A DNA stretch of 64,000 nt from Temnothorax longispinosus (taxonomy: Eukaryota > Arthropoda > Insecta > Hymenoptera > Formicidae): assembly GCF_030848805.1 (NCBI RefSeq), contig NC_092361.1, positions 20,915,406 to 20,979,405 on the forward strand, read 5' to 3'. Positions 1 through 13,610 of the stretch are shown here, piece after piece. Position numbers and translations under genes: made by a program. Numbering within the stretch: position 1 is the first letter of the stretch; every line of letters begins with the position of its first letter. A model generated the notes under the pieces. That model saw only the letters and a list, made by a program, of their open reading frames with translations, was not told the origin of the DNA and did no database searches.

Positions 1-2742
1 AAAGATGTGATATTGGAAAAACCCAATTATTTACGTAAAATACACTTAAACGATATTAACATTAAAGAGAACGAGAAGCAGAAATGTTTTCAGAGATCGG
101 AAAAGGAGGGAGCGCACGATACTGAATTAAAGAATTCTGAGCAAATAGATATTAAGGTTCTCGGCGATCATAGTTATTCTGAACGATTGGATGACGAGAT
201 GCCTAATAGGAGAGAAACGTCTCTTAATAATGTCCCTGATAATACAACGGGAGAAGAAAATGTTAGTGAACAATCTACTAATTACCTAAATGCTTAACAT
301 ATACAATCTAAAACAGTACATAATTGTGAAAAATATACATTACATTTGATATACGTACTATATTTTACAAATATATATTTCTTTTCAGATTGTGTTTATG
401 GTCGTTGGTACTGATAGTGTACACATGAAAGAGTACTCTCACGTTCATCAGAAATTAGCTGAAAATTCTCAAGATTCTAATATTGTTTATTCACCAGGTA
501 TGTTCCTAACTTAGTTTATAATTTATAGAATAAAATACAACACTGTCTTATAATTGATGTTATAGAGACGAATACTATTATGCTAAAATATAATTGTATA
601 ACACATGTAAATTTATATATATTTATGCATATATATTATGAACAGATAAAACTGAAGTCAGCACGGAATCAAATGTAGAGGTATCTACGACCACCAAGCC
701 TAAAGGAAAAGCAAAGTTTATTGGCACGAGCAAGGAAGAGAGGGAAATGGCACTAGCATATATAGAACGTATTAAAAAGAAGGGTAATCCTACAGGAAAC
801 AATCTTCAATGTCGCATCTGCGACCCACCTCGTAGTTTCACAGCGCCTACAACTTTAGTCTCCCATTATCGGAGTCACGCTGGAATAAAGCCGTATGAGT
901 GTTTGATGTGCAAAGCGGTTTTTACAAGAAGGCACAGTTTGAAGTACCATATGTTGATTCATGAAAATCAAACGCGCTTTACGTGCAAAGATTGTGGAAA
1001 GAAGTTCAGGCATCCGTCTCACTTTAGAGAGCATCAACGTAGGCACACTGGAGAAGCGCCGTTCGGATGTGATGACTGTGGGCAACGGTTAGTAAAATTA
1101 TTGTTTAGAAGTATATTTAGACAGTATATTTATGAATTATGTAGATAGTAATATATTTTATACAGACGTTTACATTCTATTTTCATAAATAAGTTCAAGC
1201 CAAATAAGATTTTCAAATTTAATTTAATTTCAACTAAAAAAATGCTCCATCTTTCTAATTCTACCTCCAGAGAAAGAGACAAAGAATCTATTGATATCGA
1301 TAGTTTCGACTATATAACAATAATATTTTGTTTTTTGTGTTAGGTTCAAAACCAGGAACACTTACAAACGTCATTTAAAAACACGACACAATAAAATTCT
1401 CACCACACTTGGTGAAGTCTTGCATCCACCGGAAGAAGACGTTAAAAAAGTTCGGACTAATCGAAAAAGAAAGGATTGCACCGTAGAAGTTGCGATGAGT
1501 GTCGATGACATCACGTCCGATGCAATTGTAAAGTTTACAAACCATGACGAAACTCAAGTTATTACAAATACAGTAAAAGAGTATGTTCTGAAAGAGGATA
1601 TCGATAGTAACAGAAATTGGGAGACGAACAATATAATACAGATTGATAAATTTGGGAGTTTTGAGATTTGCTCGGAATCTCAATTGAATAAGACTGATGG
1701 TATAGAGACTGAAATAGCTGTAGATTGTAAATATCCCGATAGGGAGAACAGTAATGTCAATGTGGAATGTATTAACGGTATAGGAGATGGCCTGCTGCAA
1801 TTAAAAGATCCTTTTTACGATAACTTAAGAGTAACTAATAATGAGGAAAATCATGTTGTCTATCAGCATAATATCGAAGATCAGGATAAGATTTACGAGT
1901 GTAGTAATGAAACGAGAAATGAATGCGAAGTGAATGGTAGAAACGAGACACAGAATGAAGAAAAAGAAGATGTAACGGAGATAAACGCAGATTTTCCAGA
2001 AGAACAAGACGAAAGCAATTTACAAGTGTGGCATAAATCTACGCATGATTATCAGAAGGAAATATGCAACAATAATACACAAGAAAGAAACACAACATGC
2101 AGACATTTAAGAACAGAGCAAACAGAAGCTGCAAGTTCCAATAAAAATGATCAAAAATATGATGTACACGTCATTACGCAGAACGATGTCACGAGTGAAA
2201 AATCTACAAAATCTGATAATTTCGATATTGAAAATAAAGAGTATCCAGGAAATAACATTTGTGCGCAGATTATATACGCAAATATTAATATCTCGCAGAC
2301 ATTGAATGAAGATAGCGAAGAGAGTATTCCAGAAAATCAAAATATATTGCAAGAAAATGAATGTATAACTCAGTCTGTTGCGACAGATGTGGTAGAAATC
2401 TTAAATGTTTCTCCGAAAGATTCTGTCGAGGCGAATCAGGAAACCGATCAACAACAAAATAATCAGTATTTATACGTCCGTTCCGAAGAGTTAAGTAAAT
2501 TAATCGCTCAGAATAAATACGTAACCATACCGCTACATCAGATCAAGTTGTGTCGCGAACATGGATTGCAAGCGAAGGTGGACAACCAGAAATCGATATA
2601 TATCATAAATGAGGATATACGAACAATTATAAAGCAATCTGACAAACAAAATACGATTTTAGTTCTATCTAGCGATAGTTTCAAGAGTAGCATTTTTCAA
2701 ATTGACAAGAATAGTATTATTGTCAAAGCTCTGAAGAGATAG
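1..2742 (+). CDS. C2H2 zinc-finger protein, 5' partial
   Basis: Four exons can be joined in phase: before 1-261, 389-497, 646-1087 and 1344-2742, ending at TAG. The visible part encodes 736 residues, and the first exon is already open at base 1, so the N-terminus lies outside the window. Exon 3 plus the start of exon 4 encode four consecutive C2H2 fingers. The first starts at CRIC (nt 810) and ends HYRSH, the second and third start ECLMC and TCKDC, and the fourth starts GCDDC and is completed across the intron by RHLKTRH. Linkers of the HTGEAPF type separate the last two. The fingers are followed by about 440 residues rich in Asn, Glu, Asp and Ser with no recognisable domain. It is probably a nuclear DNA-binding regulator. 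I cannot name an orthologue. The exon joins are supported by phase (0, 1 and 2) and by clear GT/AG signals. Confidence 0.85.
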
Positions 2743-5700
2743 ATCGATGCAAAGTAATAATATTTGTATAATAAGATATGTAAAGTTTAACGTTGATTAC
2801 ATTCAAAATATATTTTGTAACATAGCAATGCCCTAATAGACACAATCGATTGATTGAAGTACATATGCAATAATCGTTGTAACACATATAATAATCTTAA
2901 AAGGAAAGAAATAACACAGCATAATGCTACACGTTTTTTGCTTGTATAAATATTTAGAAAGCAAAACCAAATAGATATAATCGTGTTTCTCATTTTTATT
3001 ACGAGATATAATTAACTACGATATAATTAACTTAAGAAAAAGAAGTGACGGACTAATGAAAATATCCTTGTCGATTTGATGTTACAGTTTAAGAGATTAT
3101 TTTTATATCTAAGTTTTTAAAATATTATAATATTATAATAATCTTATAATAATGTTATTATGAAATGTGTGAACAATCATAATAATGTTATTATGAACTG
3201 TGGTTATGAGCTTGTATTGATTGCAATAATTACCTGCATTTATTAAATTTCCAAGTTTAATATCAAATTGATATTCAAAATTAAATTTTACAATCTTCAA
3301 TTTCGTTCTTGACATGTACGGAAAATAAATTTATGCAGTTTATTTGTAGTTTCACATCTATTACTTTTATTAGATGTGGTCCTACTCACTTATATTTATT
3401 TAGCAATCATAAAAAAATATGAAAATATGGTAAAGTGCCAAATGTAAGAAAGTATGTTTCAGCTATATAATCTTGATTTAGTTTCATATAAAATTTTCCA
3501 TTTTTTTTAAGATTGTGGAGGGTCGTAAATGTACTGCTATATAATTTATTTTTATAACAATTTTATTGAAGCTTTTTATCTCTGCTGTCTTTAAAATTAT
3601 TATTTTAGAAGAGATTTTTTTTTATAGAGTGCATTAAGTAATAATAACACATTTAACATTTTGTGAAGCAATTATACTTTATACTATCTAAATGAGTAAA
3701 TTATAGGCGTTTATAAGTTTATGTGCAATTTAAAAACAAAGTTCAGTTGTCTATGTTAAATAGATTTTTCTATTTGCAAACTGTGTAATGTGCACTGTAA
3801 CGCACTTTGAATATCGCAGCTTCTCGCATTTTTTTTTTTTACAACGGTCTTGGCCAGTAAATCTTTTTTCTAAAAAAAAAAATGTATCTTTCAAGATATT
3901 TATCGCAGTAAATTATTAAGCTACAAATATTCGAGAATCCACACATTAAATATCAATAACTATGTGTCTACACATTAAGTGCAGATAACTCGCAAACCAG
4001 ATTTTCCATCTGATTTACAAATTTCCAAATTTTTAAATAACGTAAAAATAAATTATTTTATCTGTATAAAGTTTATGTCCAGGAAGTTCCGATTTGATTG
4101 CAGTCTAATTAGAAACATTATTGATCGATTTTTGTTTAATTGTTATGGCTTGAACTCTCTTCTTTAGTGGCATCTTTAACTAATCAATCTAAGAGTCTGT
4201 TACAGTCTTCTTTGGTGATATAAAATATCTTTCTAAAATTGCCAAATCGAACTTTAGTTCACCTTCAGTTATGCCACAGCTAAATATTCTTATCCTAATA
4301 AGTTTTTCTAAAAAAGAACTAATCTGCAGATTTTATTCGATAAGATACAAGAAGATGTGCACTGCTCACCTGAAATAGACCTGCAAGTCTGAGAGTCTTC
4401 GACTCTCGTGCCAAAGTTTGTTGAACAAACCTGTGAGAAATCTGATACTTTTAAAAAGTTTCTGCAGATTTAGGCACAGCCATTACAACTAAACTCTAAG
4501 TAGTCGTCCAGAAAACTTGGGCGATAGTTTTCTCTCTCTCAGGCCTACTCCTTACACTCGGTTCTGTAATCACAAAATAACATTTGGAATTGTTGTACAG
4601 CATAATATTCACGTATACTAGTTTGTCTATCGTTAACTAGACAAAGGTCCCAAAAACAAAACTAACCGAATATCCTTTACTTAGCTGGAGTAAATTCAAA
4701 CTCGGAACTTTCTCGATATAAATAGTACAAGTGATCGATTCGAATAATTTCACAACATTTCTTATGCAGGTATAATAAAGATCATAAATGTACCAATATG
4801 AGATTAATGTGTATATAGAATGCGGTAGTATAACTGAAATAATTGCTCGTGTAAAGAAAGAAAATCGAAACTATAGAACAAGTCTCTACGAAGCTACGCT
4901 TTAGGAGAAAATCGATTATTAAGCCTGTTGCAGTCTGTATAGTCTCTTACAATTACATTATATTACACGCCATCCTGTACTATCGTATTCACAATTTCTC
5001 ACAGTCTCAATAATTCGCAGATCCACTTCTTTAACAAACATATCAGTAATAATAACAAATAATGCATTTATATACTATAATAACCAGATAACTTTTAATA
5101 CCATGTATAAGGTAATGAATATGACGAATAAAATAACAATAGTCAAGATACTAATTAACAAGATAGATCATATTATACTATACAACTTATGTCTAAAAAC
5201 AATATTATTATAAAGGGTGCCTTTTTGATAAAATAGAAATAAGACTTACTCAGATTACAAAAGTACGGTAGCTAATAACATAGCTAATAAACATTAAATA
5301 TTTACGAATTACGATATTCGTAATGATAGAGGATAAAAAAAACAAATAATCTTTATGTAATCTTCTATAAAATTATTTGCATTAATAATAACCAGTCTGA
5401 TGATTGCATATAACATTGTAGAAATTTAGACAGGCGAAAGGCTTATGTGATGCAAATTTACTCAAGAACGTTCTCGCAGAAGTTTTACGTTGTACAATTT
5501 TCGCGGCTCGCTCATGATTATACATATACACAATAACAGCGTGCTTTGAAACCGTGAGCCTAATTCGCGCCGCAACTTATCGGCTATGTAAAGAACAATA
5601 ATTTTGCTTACTAGAATAATGTATTTTTCTACGTATATTTTGTACTTACGAATAAATTTCTAAAAATAGTCTGCGTGGATCATTTCCGATTACCCGCTAA

Positions 5701-6700
5701 GTAGTTTTTTAAGATTTTAAGTCAAAGTCAAGAGAGTTGGCGTGTAAGTGGCGTTAAAGTTTTCTATGGATGCGAATATCCTTTATGAATATAAGAGGGT
5801 CAACGAGTGAGTTTGTTTATATTGTTTTGTGGAAATTTTAAATCAATGACAAGTTATATGTCTCAGGTAGTAAACTGACGTTATTTTGACATTAAAATGA
5901 CGAATAATGTCAGTTTGCAGCTTGGAGTGTTATAATTTTTCAATTTTTTTTACACAAAAGTATAACAATTACATTCCCTTTGTAATTATCACTCATGCGC
6001 TACTAGTAGGATGTTTTACAATTAGCACACGATACTCGTGAAACACCTGTCCTTTCGATTGAGATGTCGACTCAGATTATTGATATTATTTTGGAATTCG
6101 TTGGCTTTCTCTTGTGAAATCTTTCAGAACTTTCCGGCCCGGAACTGAAAAATCGGGACACGCAAAGAGAGCTCGAAAACAGTTGCAACGAGTGGAAGAA
6201 TAAGAGCGAATCAGACCAAGTCCTCTTTGTTAGCTCATCTCTAATTAGGTTCTTGTCTACTTCGTCTAAATAAAATTACCGATTCAAATTATATTCGGGA
6301 ACCCTGAAAAAATGTCCCAGAAATTTTCATATTATTAATCAGATGTCCTACGAAAAATTTTAAGACTTTCTCAGAATTTGTTATATACGCGTTGGGACGT
6401 CTTACATAAAAAGTCAAACAAAATAATAATGAAATATTTCAGATTTCTTTCGGCAGCACATATTTGTAGAAATCTGAATAAATATGAGAAAATCCACGCA
6501 ATTTACCAGAATTTTTCATACAGATACAGAAATATTCCAAAAATCCTCATCCAATTATTTCTGAAAGTGTATCTCAAAAGTTTTACATAACACAAGTATT
6601 TTTCATAAATATAAAATATGAGAAATTCTTAGAAAATTTCTGAGAAAATATGAGAAATTGTTTCACTCTAAAGATCACTCAGAAATTCTTTTCTACGTGG
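2743..6700. other. A+T-rich intergenic region
   Basis: About 4 kb with no convincing coding sequence on either strand. Open frames are short and A+T-driven. The first few hundred bases should hold the 3' UTR of the zinc-finger gene. A short perfect hairpin (GAGAGTC, loop TTC, GACTCTC) lies near 4391-4407. Nothing else was recognised. Confidence 0.6.
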
Positions 6701-6749
6701 AAAAGACGTATCTCAATTGACCAAAATTATTTCCAAGCCACGATACGCC

Positions 6750-8147
6750 TCGTTTGCGATTTCACTCGACATCTCCGTTGAACCGAGCCCGACCTGGGGG
6801 AAGCATCCAAAATATTTACGCCAATTTACGGGCATCTCCTGATTCGTCGTCGCAAATGCCAAAACATTCACGACGACGGTCCGTGCCCGGCGATGACAAC
6901 AAACGCGCGCGCGACCGGCAAACAACCGCGCCGTCGGCCGTCTTGTTGCTCTCGTTGGAGAACGCGCGGTCGGCGCCGGTCTTGTTGGGGAACAAGGTCG
7001 CGGGTAAAATGGCGAGCGGCGGGCCCCGCTCGGGTCAGGATAAAATGGGACGTACGTGTCGCGCACCGGACGATCGCCGCGGCAACGGGCGGCAAGCGGC
7101 AACGGGCGCGATTCCGCTCTCGGCGTGTTTACTGTTACAGGACGACGTCAGTATACCTGTATACCACAATACTCGTGCCTGTACTATACCTGTATCTGCT
7201 ATCTGCCTCGCCAGTATCGCGAGCGGCGAGGACTCGATTGCAACAGGTGTGCCGACTGGCCGGTGGCAATCTCGCCGTCGCTCTCAGTCGCTCTCCCGAG
7301 ACGAAAGCGGGGGACGGAGGTCGCGCGGCGACGCTCTCTCGAGTACGGATCTCGCGCGAGAAGAATACACGCGCCGGGCCCCGGGGTCGCGCTCTCGGTC
7401 TCCAAACAAAAAACGGAGCGCAACGGGCGAGACCAACTGTTCGCGGTACCTCTCGGCACGGCGAGTCCGCTCTGTGCATCCCATTATCCGCGAATCGTCG
7501 AGGTCGACGAGGTCCTCGCGCTTTAAGCGACGCGATACCGAGTGCGCGTACAGCGGCGGCTCTCGGTCGGAGAAGGTGTTTGAGGCACTACGAACGCGAC
7601 GGCATCTGTTACTCCGGGAGTTAAAGAGTCAAAGCTAACAATAAGAGGAGTTTTATCGCACCTGGACGTAGCGGCGCTCGTTGATGCGCGACACCGGAAC
7701 TCGCTGCAGCGGTCGCAGAGCGGCCCCGCTCCTGCCGGGTGGGACGAGGAGGGAACGAGCGTCGTCGGCCGCGCGTGTACCATGCGCGCGAGAAGATTGG
7801 AGAAGATCCCCGTCATTCCGGAGTATATATACCCCGAAAACGACTCGACGCGTCGTACCCGCGCGCGGCGACACGCGCCGTCGGCGTAAATATTGAACAA
7901 CCGGTGACGCAATATTAGTTTGCGCGCGAGGCATGATAATAAGCGGGGACGTCGTTGCTCGTCGGCGCGCCTCGCGATCAGATAAAGCGCACGAAATTGT
8001 TCCCCGCCCCGAGGTCGACGCACCGCCGCCGCCGCCGCTCGCGTATCCGTCGCGGAGGAGAAGCCTGATAAAAGATTCAGTCCGGTTCCGTCGCCGCTGC
8101 CGGCCTGCCGTCGCATTCCCGAATTCCCGCTGGCGGAAACGCGCGAA
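6750..8147 (+). promoter_or_regulatory. G+C/CpG-rich island and probable promoter/5' UTR of the AKAP2/MISP-like gene
   Basis: The base composition rises abruptly to G+C-rich with many CpG and CGCG steps, unlike the DNA on both sides, and the island ends at a start codon immediately followed by a splice donor (8148-8159). A TATA-like TATATATA lies at 7823-7830, about 320 bp upstream of the ATG. Long open frames exist here in several frames on both strands, but they are Arg/Ser/Gly-rich products of composition and none resembles a known protein. I read the region as promoter plus 5' UTR. Confidence 0.5.
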
Positions 8148-11100
8148 ATGGAGGTGAGTCCCTCACGCGTACACACTATACTCTCCTTTCTCTCTTTCCG
8201 TCCTGCTTCGACGAGGAGTGCGAATAAGGGTCGTCCAAGTGAGACGTGGAGACTCGGGTTGCTGCCTGAATAGCGACGTCACTGGAGATGAGATACCTGT
8301 CCACACCTGCCTAATGTTAGGGGTGCCTATATATAGCGCTATCAGCAACAGTGACATATACGTGACATGTATATTTACCTGCTTGTACATTCCTACGCTG
8401 TCTTGAATTAGCACTTCGTTCAAGCTAGTCTAGGTTTCATTCAGACGACCCTTGTATAGAAGCTGTAGAGCCTTCAGACGTATATCTTCGTGATGTTCCA
8501 GAGTGACTGATCCTGTCCCAGGTGTCCCTTACGCTTCCTGCGATTTAAAATGAAATCCGTGTACGCTTACGTCCATTCCTGTCGATGTAGATTGACTTTA
8601 AACCTCGGTTTAACTTACTTTTTATCTTTCTTTAATTTTTAGAACTAGATGAAGAGTAAGGTAAACGAGATTGAAATTAATCCGCGTTGAAAATGAGCAT
8701 TATAGAAGGAAAGTTGGGCGGAGAAGCTGTTTGGTGAAGAAAGCAAGTATCGGCAAATCGGGAAAGTGTAACTAAACGGAATAAATCTGCTGTCATATAA
8801 GCGCGAGACACGATCTTATTTATCTCTTAACTTCTTCGAGCGAAAGGACTTTGACAGTTACGCAAAACGTGGACCTACGATCCGTGAGACATCTCTTCGT
8901 ATTTGCTTTAAAGTAAAAAAAAAAAAACTTGCTTTATCATAGTTCGATTTTACATATTGCATATTTCCTCTTCTGGACCTCTTTCTCTCGGAGAATTAAT
9001 AAAATGAAACTAAATGCGAACATATATAGAGACAATAAAAATGAACCGTATACAATTATTGAATGAGGAAATAAAGAGCTTGAAAAAAAGTACCTTTAAG
9101 ACGTAATTATTTCGTTACTTTACAGTTTACAATTTGCGCGACGGATACTTACAGCGATCTGGACGAGAGATTTGGATTCTGATGAGAGTTAAATCTCTAT
9201 TGACATTGCTACCGTGTTTACGGTGACATTTTTCAATGAGTCGCCTATGTAACGTTGATATCGTATCTCTCGCTTTACTGCCTCTCCGTAAAGTTCATTA
9301 ATTTGGCGTTTTAATTGCAAGAACGGCGCTAACGTAACGCATGACAGCAGAAACGATTAAAATAAACGCGTGCTTACAATTGTTCCATCGTTATCTAAAA
9401 CAATTAGACCGGTGATGCGACAATAGTTTGCGTAATATTACCGTCTGGTAGTTAAAACATCAGTCAATAAATGATATTTGCAGAGTCATCGCGATTTTCC
9501 TATTTATACGATCGCGGAAAATTTTTGTTCGTCCTTTTTAATCTCTAAACAAATTTGTGGCATGGAATTCTTAGGTAATTACATTCGTAAAGTACAGAAT
9601 TTTGAGATATAATATAGTTATATTTTATAATAACATAGTATTAAATGTGCCTTTCAGTCAATACTTTTGCCAGTGATTTCAACCGCTGGTTCTTTGCTTA
9701 TTTGCATTAGAAAATATGTAATAATTAAAGCGGCTATTGACGAGAAACTTGGGATATTAATTACTTCTACTTACTTTCTTTCGAACGAAATGTTTTACGA
9801 AAGTTACAGACATCAATTTCATTTAAAAATTGAAAGAAATGAATGAATCGTCTCTATTAGCTTGTCGTCCATGCGTAGTCGACATGACATTTTCGATTTC
9901 ATTAATTAGCATTTTTAGACAAATTTATGTCACAAGTTGAAACCGGCATCGATGAGAGACCTTGGAAGACCGATCCTTCCGAAGTCGATTGTCTCCGAAC
10001 TATTACTCACAGTTGACATAATATCGTACGCGATCTTCATACGGAATCATACTAATTATAAGCTCATGATCGGAATAGAAAGAGCGCATTTATATTTAAC
10101 GCTAAATACAATGTAGCAACATGGATCTCTGTTTCTAAAAGAAAGCAAAATGATTATACGAATTACAATTAAAGTCGAGGCAGCAATCTAGCTTAGATAG
10201 GCTGTCCTTTTTCACATGGCAACCTTATTTATGACAAGGATAAAGAAAATCGACAGAAAGTTGATTTGATTGAAGTTTCATACGACTGTTAACGCTTTAA
10301 TTCTCGATTATTACTCCACGTATATATGACGAGGCTAATGAGCCCTAATATTCTTCAATATTCTTTCCTTTTAAGTGTTGTCTGCATTTTATAATTTATA
10401 ATGCTCGGAAGGAGAATGGATTTTGGACAGTCGAAATGTTGCTCGGTCCTTAAGTCGGTCGTCCGGGCACTCTCGAAGGTATAGCGAAGATGGTGCACGG
10501 TCGAGAGAAGAGAGACGAAAAGAGCGGTAGGAAGAGTCGTGGCCCATTTCTTTTAGAAGGGAAACGAGATGATTACAGTTAAAGCCGTTACCTCTTCGTC
10601 AGTGCTCGCTCAGTTTTCTGTGTGGACGGCATTCCTGACCGGCGTCGCGTCACAGCTGGAAATCCTCGTGAGAAATCCTCGGCTATATATCGGCTGCTGC
10701 AGGCTCGGTAGCGGCTCTCTGTCCTCGCCTCGCCTTTCGTACACGTTTCCACACGTCAACCCTTTTACGGCACCTCTCTTGCCGTAGAGAGACACACCGA
10801 CGAGGTATTATTGAAACTGGCCTTGGCGTCTTTTCAGGTCTGAAAAATTAATCATCGCGAAACACTTATCCGAGCGAGATCTTTAATGATACCCGAGTGA
10901 ATGTAAAGGTTTACGAATCAATGAATAACCGCGGAGATATAAATAGAGATAGGGCACAGGCTTAATTCTGAAACTTCGGTGTAAACATTATTCGAAACAG
11001 AAGTGAGTCAAAAATAGTGGTGGGGAAGAGAAGAGAGATTTTTATCGTGACAAAAGCGCCGATCGATGTGTTCGCTGATAAGTACGAAAAAAGAAAGAAA

Positions 11101-13610
11101 TGTTTCGACGAGAGCCCTGATGCTTTTGACCGAAGGTCATCGCTCGATCGCAATTTCGCCCGTATACCCTTTTCAGGAAATGTGTCATGTCATTTTATCT
11201 GTCCGCTTCGGGGCTTCACGAATGACGTGTCGGGCGGCGTTGCAGAGAGGTGGCGATATACTTTCTTCTAAAGATAAAACTGATAACGCTCGATACGTGA
11301 TCGATAGAGGCGAGCGCGAGGATGACGGTCATTGTTGCAACGAGCGATTTGTTGCACCGCTTGAAAAACCCTTTCACCTTCCTATATATGTACGTAATTC
11401 TTTGAAAGCGGTCTCGTTCTCCACAGTGGTTGGTATCACACTCGAATGGAACGGCGTATCTGTTTATCAATAGTTTGCAATCGATCCATTAATCGGCGTT
11501 GAATAACGAGATATATAAATGCGATGAGAAAGATATCGAGAGAGATACATGCATTGCACACATACGCAAAACGACGAACATAAAACTTTAAAAGACCGCA
11601 CGTGTCCTTCGGTATCTGCGGATCAGTTATCGGAAACTCTAACACTCGTCAAAAAGAATCAGATAAATTCTTCAAAACTATTCGATCTACTCTTCGATCG
11701 GATATCGACTGGATGCGAAGTTAATGCTCCGTTTTTTTAATGCAATTTTAATGTCTTGAAATTTCTGAATTCCTCGCGAAGAGATCAGAGAACTCTGATT
11801 AGAAGCATATAAATTTTTTATGTCAAGCAATCAATCTCGTGTATCTTCTCCTAAAGAAAAGTTGAGAGTTAAACGTGTGGTGAAAATATAAACACAGGGT
11901 GGTGTTTGTATTTTCACCTACATGGTGTTTTATATATTCTTACATTCATGAGAAATTTTCGGTATGCGCGCACAGGCGGAGCGTAGACTGGAGCAGTTGA
12001 AGAGGGCGACGGACAGAATACAAAGGGAAATCGAAGAAGTCACCGAGAGGGAACACGAACTGCGGAACGTGGGTAGCATTAAAACCACATCCCACGAGAC
12101 AGTCGACTGCAAGGTATCTTCGAAACGCATGCTCCAAATAACACGGTTTGGCGTCTGTGCTTTTCTCCGTCTACACAAGTCCCACGCGTATTTTTAACGC
12201 TCCTTTTTATCTGTAAAAATAAAAATAGTAGAGTTTCTCTGAGTTTCAAGTGCCCGAAGAAAGAGATACGCTTGAAGACTCGTGAAATTCAATTCTTAAG
12301 CGCGAAAAAGATCCGTTTGTATGTTGAAATAATATTTAACTAAGCGATTTTACTGCGTAGGTGCGTCGTATGCCGCAGGCTCTGGTCTCGGGCAAGCTGA
12401 AAAGGACAACGTCCACGCCGCAGATACTGGAGACAGTCAGCCCGACGCCGCTGTCGCCAAACCTGACGCCAAAGATGACGAACGGCGTGATATCCACGCG
12501 CACCACGCCGACACCGCTGCGTTTCGCGACTACGCCGAGCCAGAAGGGTCTGATGCACAGGTTCCTGGCTACCCGAGGAAAGCTCTACAGGAACAAATCG
12601 CCGAACAATGGCAGTTTGAGTCCTCCCATAACGCCCACCATCACGCTTAATCCTCTGAGCATCAAGGCCTTCAATAGAACGTTGGAGATACCACTGGAGC
12701 CGGACGACGAGCCAAAGAAGCCATTAACGAGGAAGGGATACGTTCCTGTCGAGAAAAAGATTCAAAAGGAGCTACATGACATGAGAGAACGAGAGAACGA
12801 ATTGAGGTGTTGAAATTTTTAGATTAAACTATTCAATGCGAGGGTGTGGTCAAAACCGTTTTTAAAATAATAAATTAAAGAAGAAGATTGAAAGTCTATC
12901 TCTGAGATTAACTTTTCAATTTTTTAAGAATTTTTAAAAAGTAATTTGAAAAGTAATTTTTCTTATTATATTTCCAATCCTGCGACAATAATTATACTAA
13001 TATCTACAAATTAAATAATGATTAACTTAGATGATTTATTTAACATCTGATTTTGTTTGCAATAAATGAAGCATTAAAGAAGATATAGCGCTACATTGTC
13101 AAGGCAAATTGTTGCACGCTGTAATAAAAATTTTAAGGAGTCATTTCACTTGATTATTACATTTGCAAACTGAAACTAACTTACGTTTATTTTTGCAGAT
13201 TAATGAGATCGCAGATGTTGGCGAAGTCTCAGCCGAATCTACTTGACATAGGAAACGATAACGATTCCGATATTTACGACGGCTCCGGTTCTCTCAGAAG
13301 CGGCGCTTCCACTAATACTTTGAACGAGGATGAAACTGAGAGAGAACATAAGGGAAAACATAAGGTTAGCAATATTTTCACACATTAATTACTAATATTG
13401 CTGATTAGAATCAATCGTCGAAACAAACGCGTAATTTGTAACGAAGGCAATTCAATATTCAATTTGACTAACAATAAGCGATAAAAGATCTCTTTTCATT
13501 TACAGCCTAATCCACGACGCCGCAACACGCTCATCGCGCAATGGGAAAATTTGATAGCCGCCAAGAGAGAGTCTATCGAAAATAACAACGAAAAAGACAG
13601 CTACTTTTGA
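8148..13610 (+). CDS. AKAP2/MISP C-terminal-like coiled-coil protein
   Basis: Five coding exons join in phase: 8148-8153 (only ATG GAG, before a GTGAGT donor), 11976-12113, 12361-12806, 13199-13364 and 13506-13610, giving 286 residues. Two related charged helical motifs are visible: RIQREIEEVTEREHELR near residues 15-31 and EKKIQKELHDMREREN in exon 3. A Ser/Thr/Pro-rich stretch separates them. The C-terminus has a basic-aromatic motif, RRRNTLIAQWENLI. Paired EREIxxxxxREEELR helices and an xRRxxLxxxWE end recall the AKAP2/MISP C-terminal family, whose members bind actin or the PKA regulatory subunit; this is family resemblance by eye. The first intron is 3.8 kb. Other promoters or 5' exons for longer isoforms could exist in that intron. 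Gene structure is more certain than the family name. Confidence 0.72.
8154..11975 (+). other. Large first intron of the AKAP2/MISP-like gene
   Basis: This is a 3.8-kb intron bounded by GTGAGT and a CACAG acceptor. It contains a copy of the inverted-repeat element described elsewhere (about 8571-8702). A G+C-richer patch at 10490-10800 has a TATA-like GGCTATATATC at about 10680 and might be an internal promoter. No coding exon could be supported inside it. Confidence 0.5.
8571..8702. mobile_element. MITE-like inverted-repeat element, copy A
   Basis: The left end reads CCATTCCTGTCGATGTAG followed by GATTGACTTTAAACCTCGG, and the right end reads GAGATTGAAATTAATC then TTGAAAATGAGCATT, roughly its reverse complement. 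The same end sequences recur near 19020, 22115, 41405-41691 and 53509. The copy is diverged, is too short to code for anything, and lies in an intron. Confidence 0.55.

Noticed and set aside
6754..7638. Open frame of 294 codons in the G+C-rich block, with overlapping long frames on both strands
   Set aside because: Arg/Ser/Gly-rich composition, long frames in several registers at once, and no recognisable domain. This fits CpG-rich promoter DNA, not a gene.
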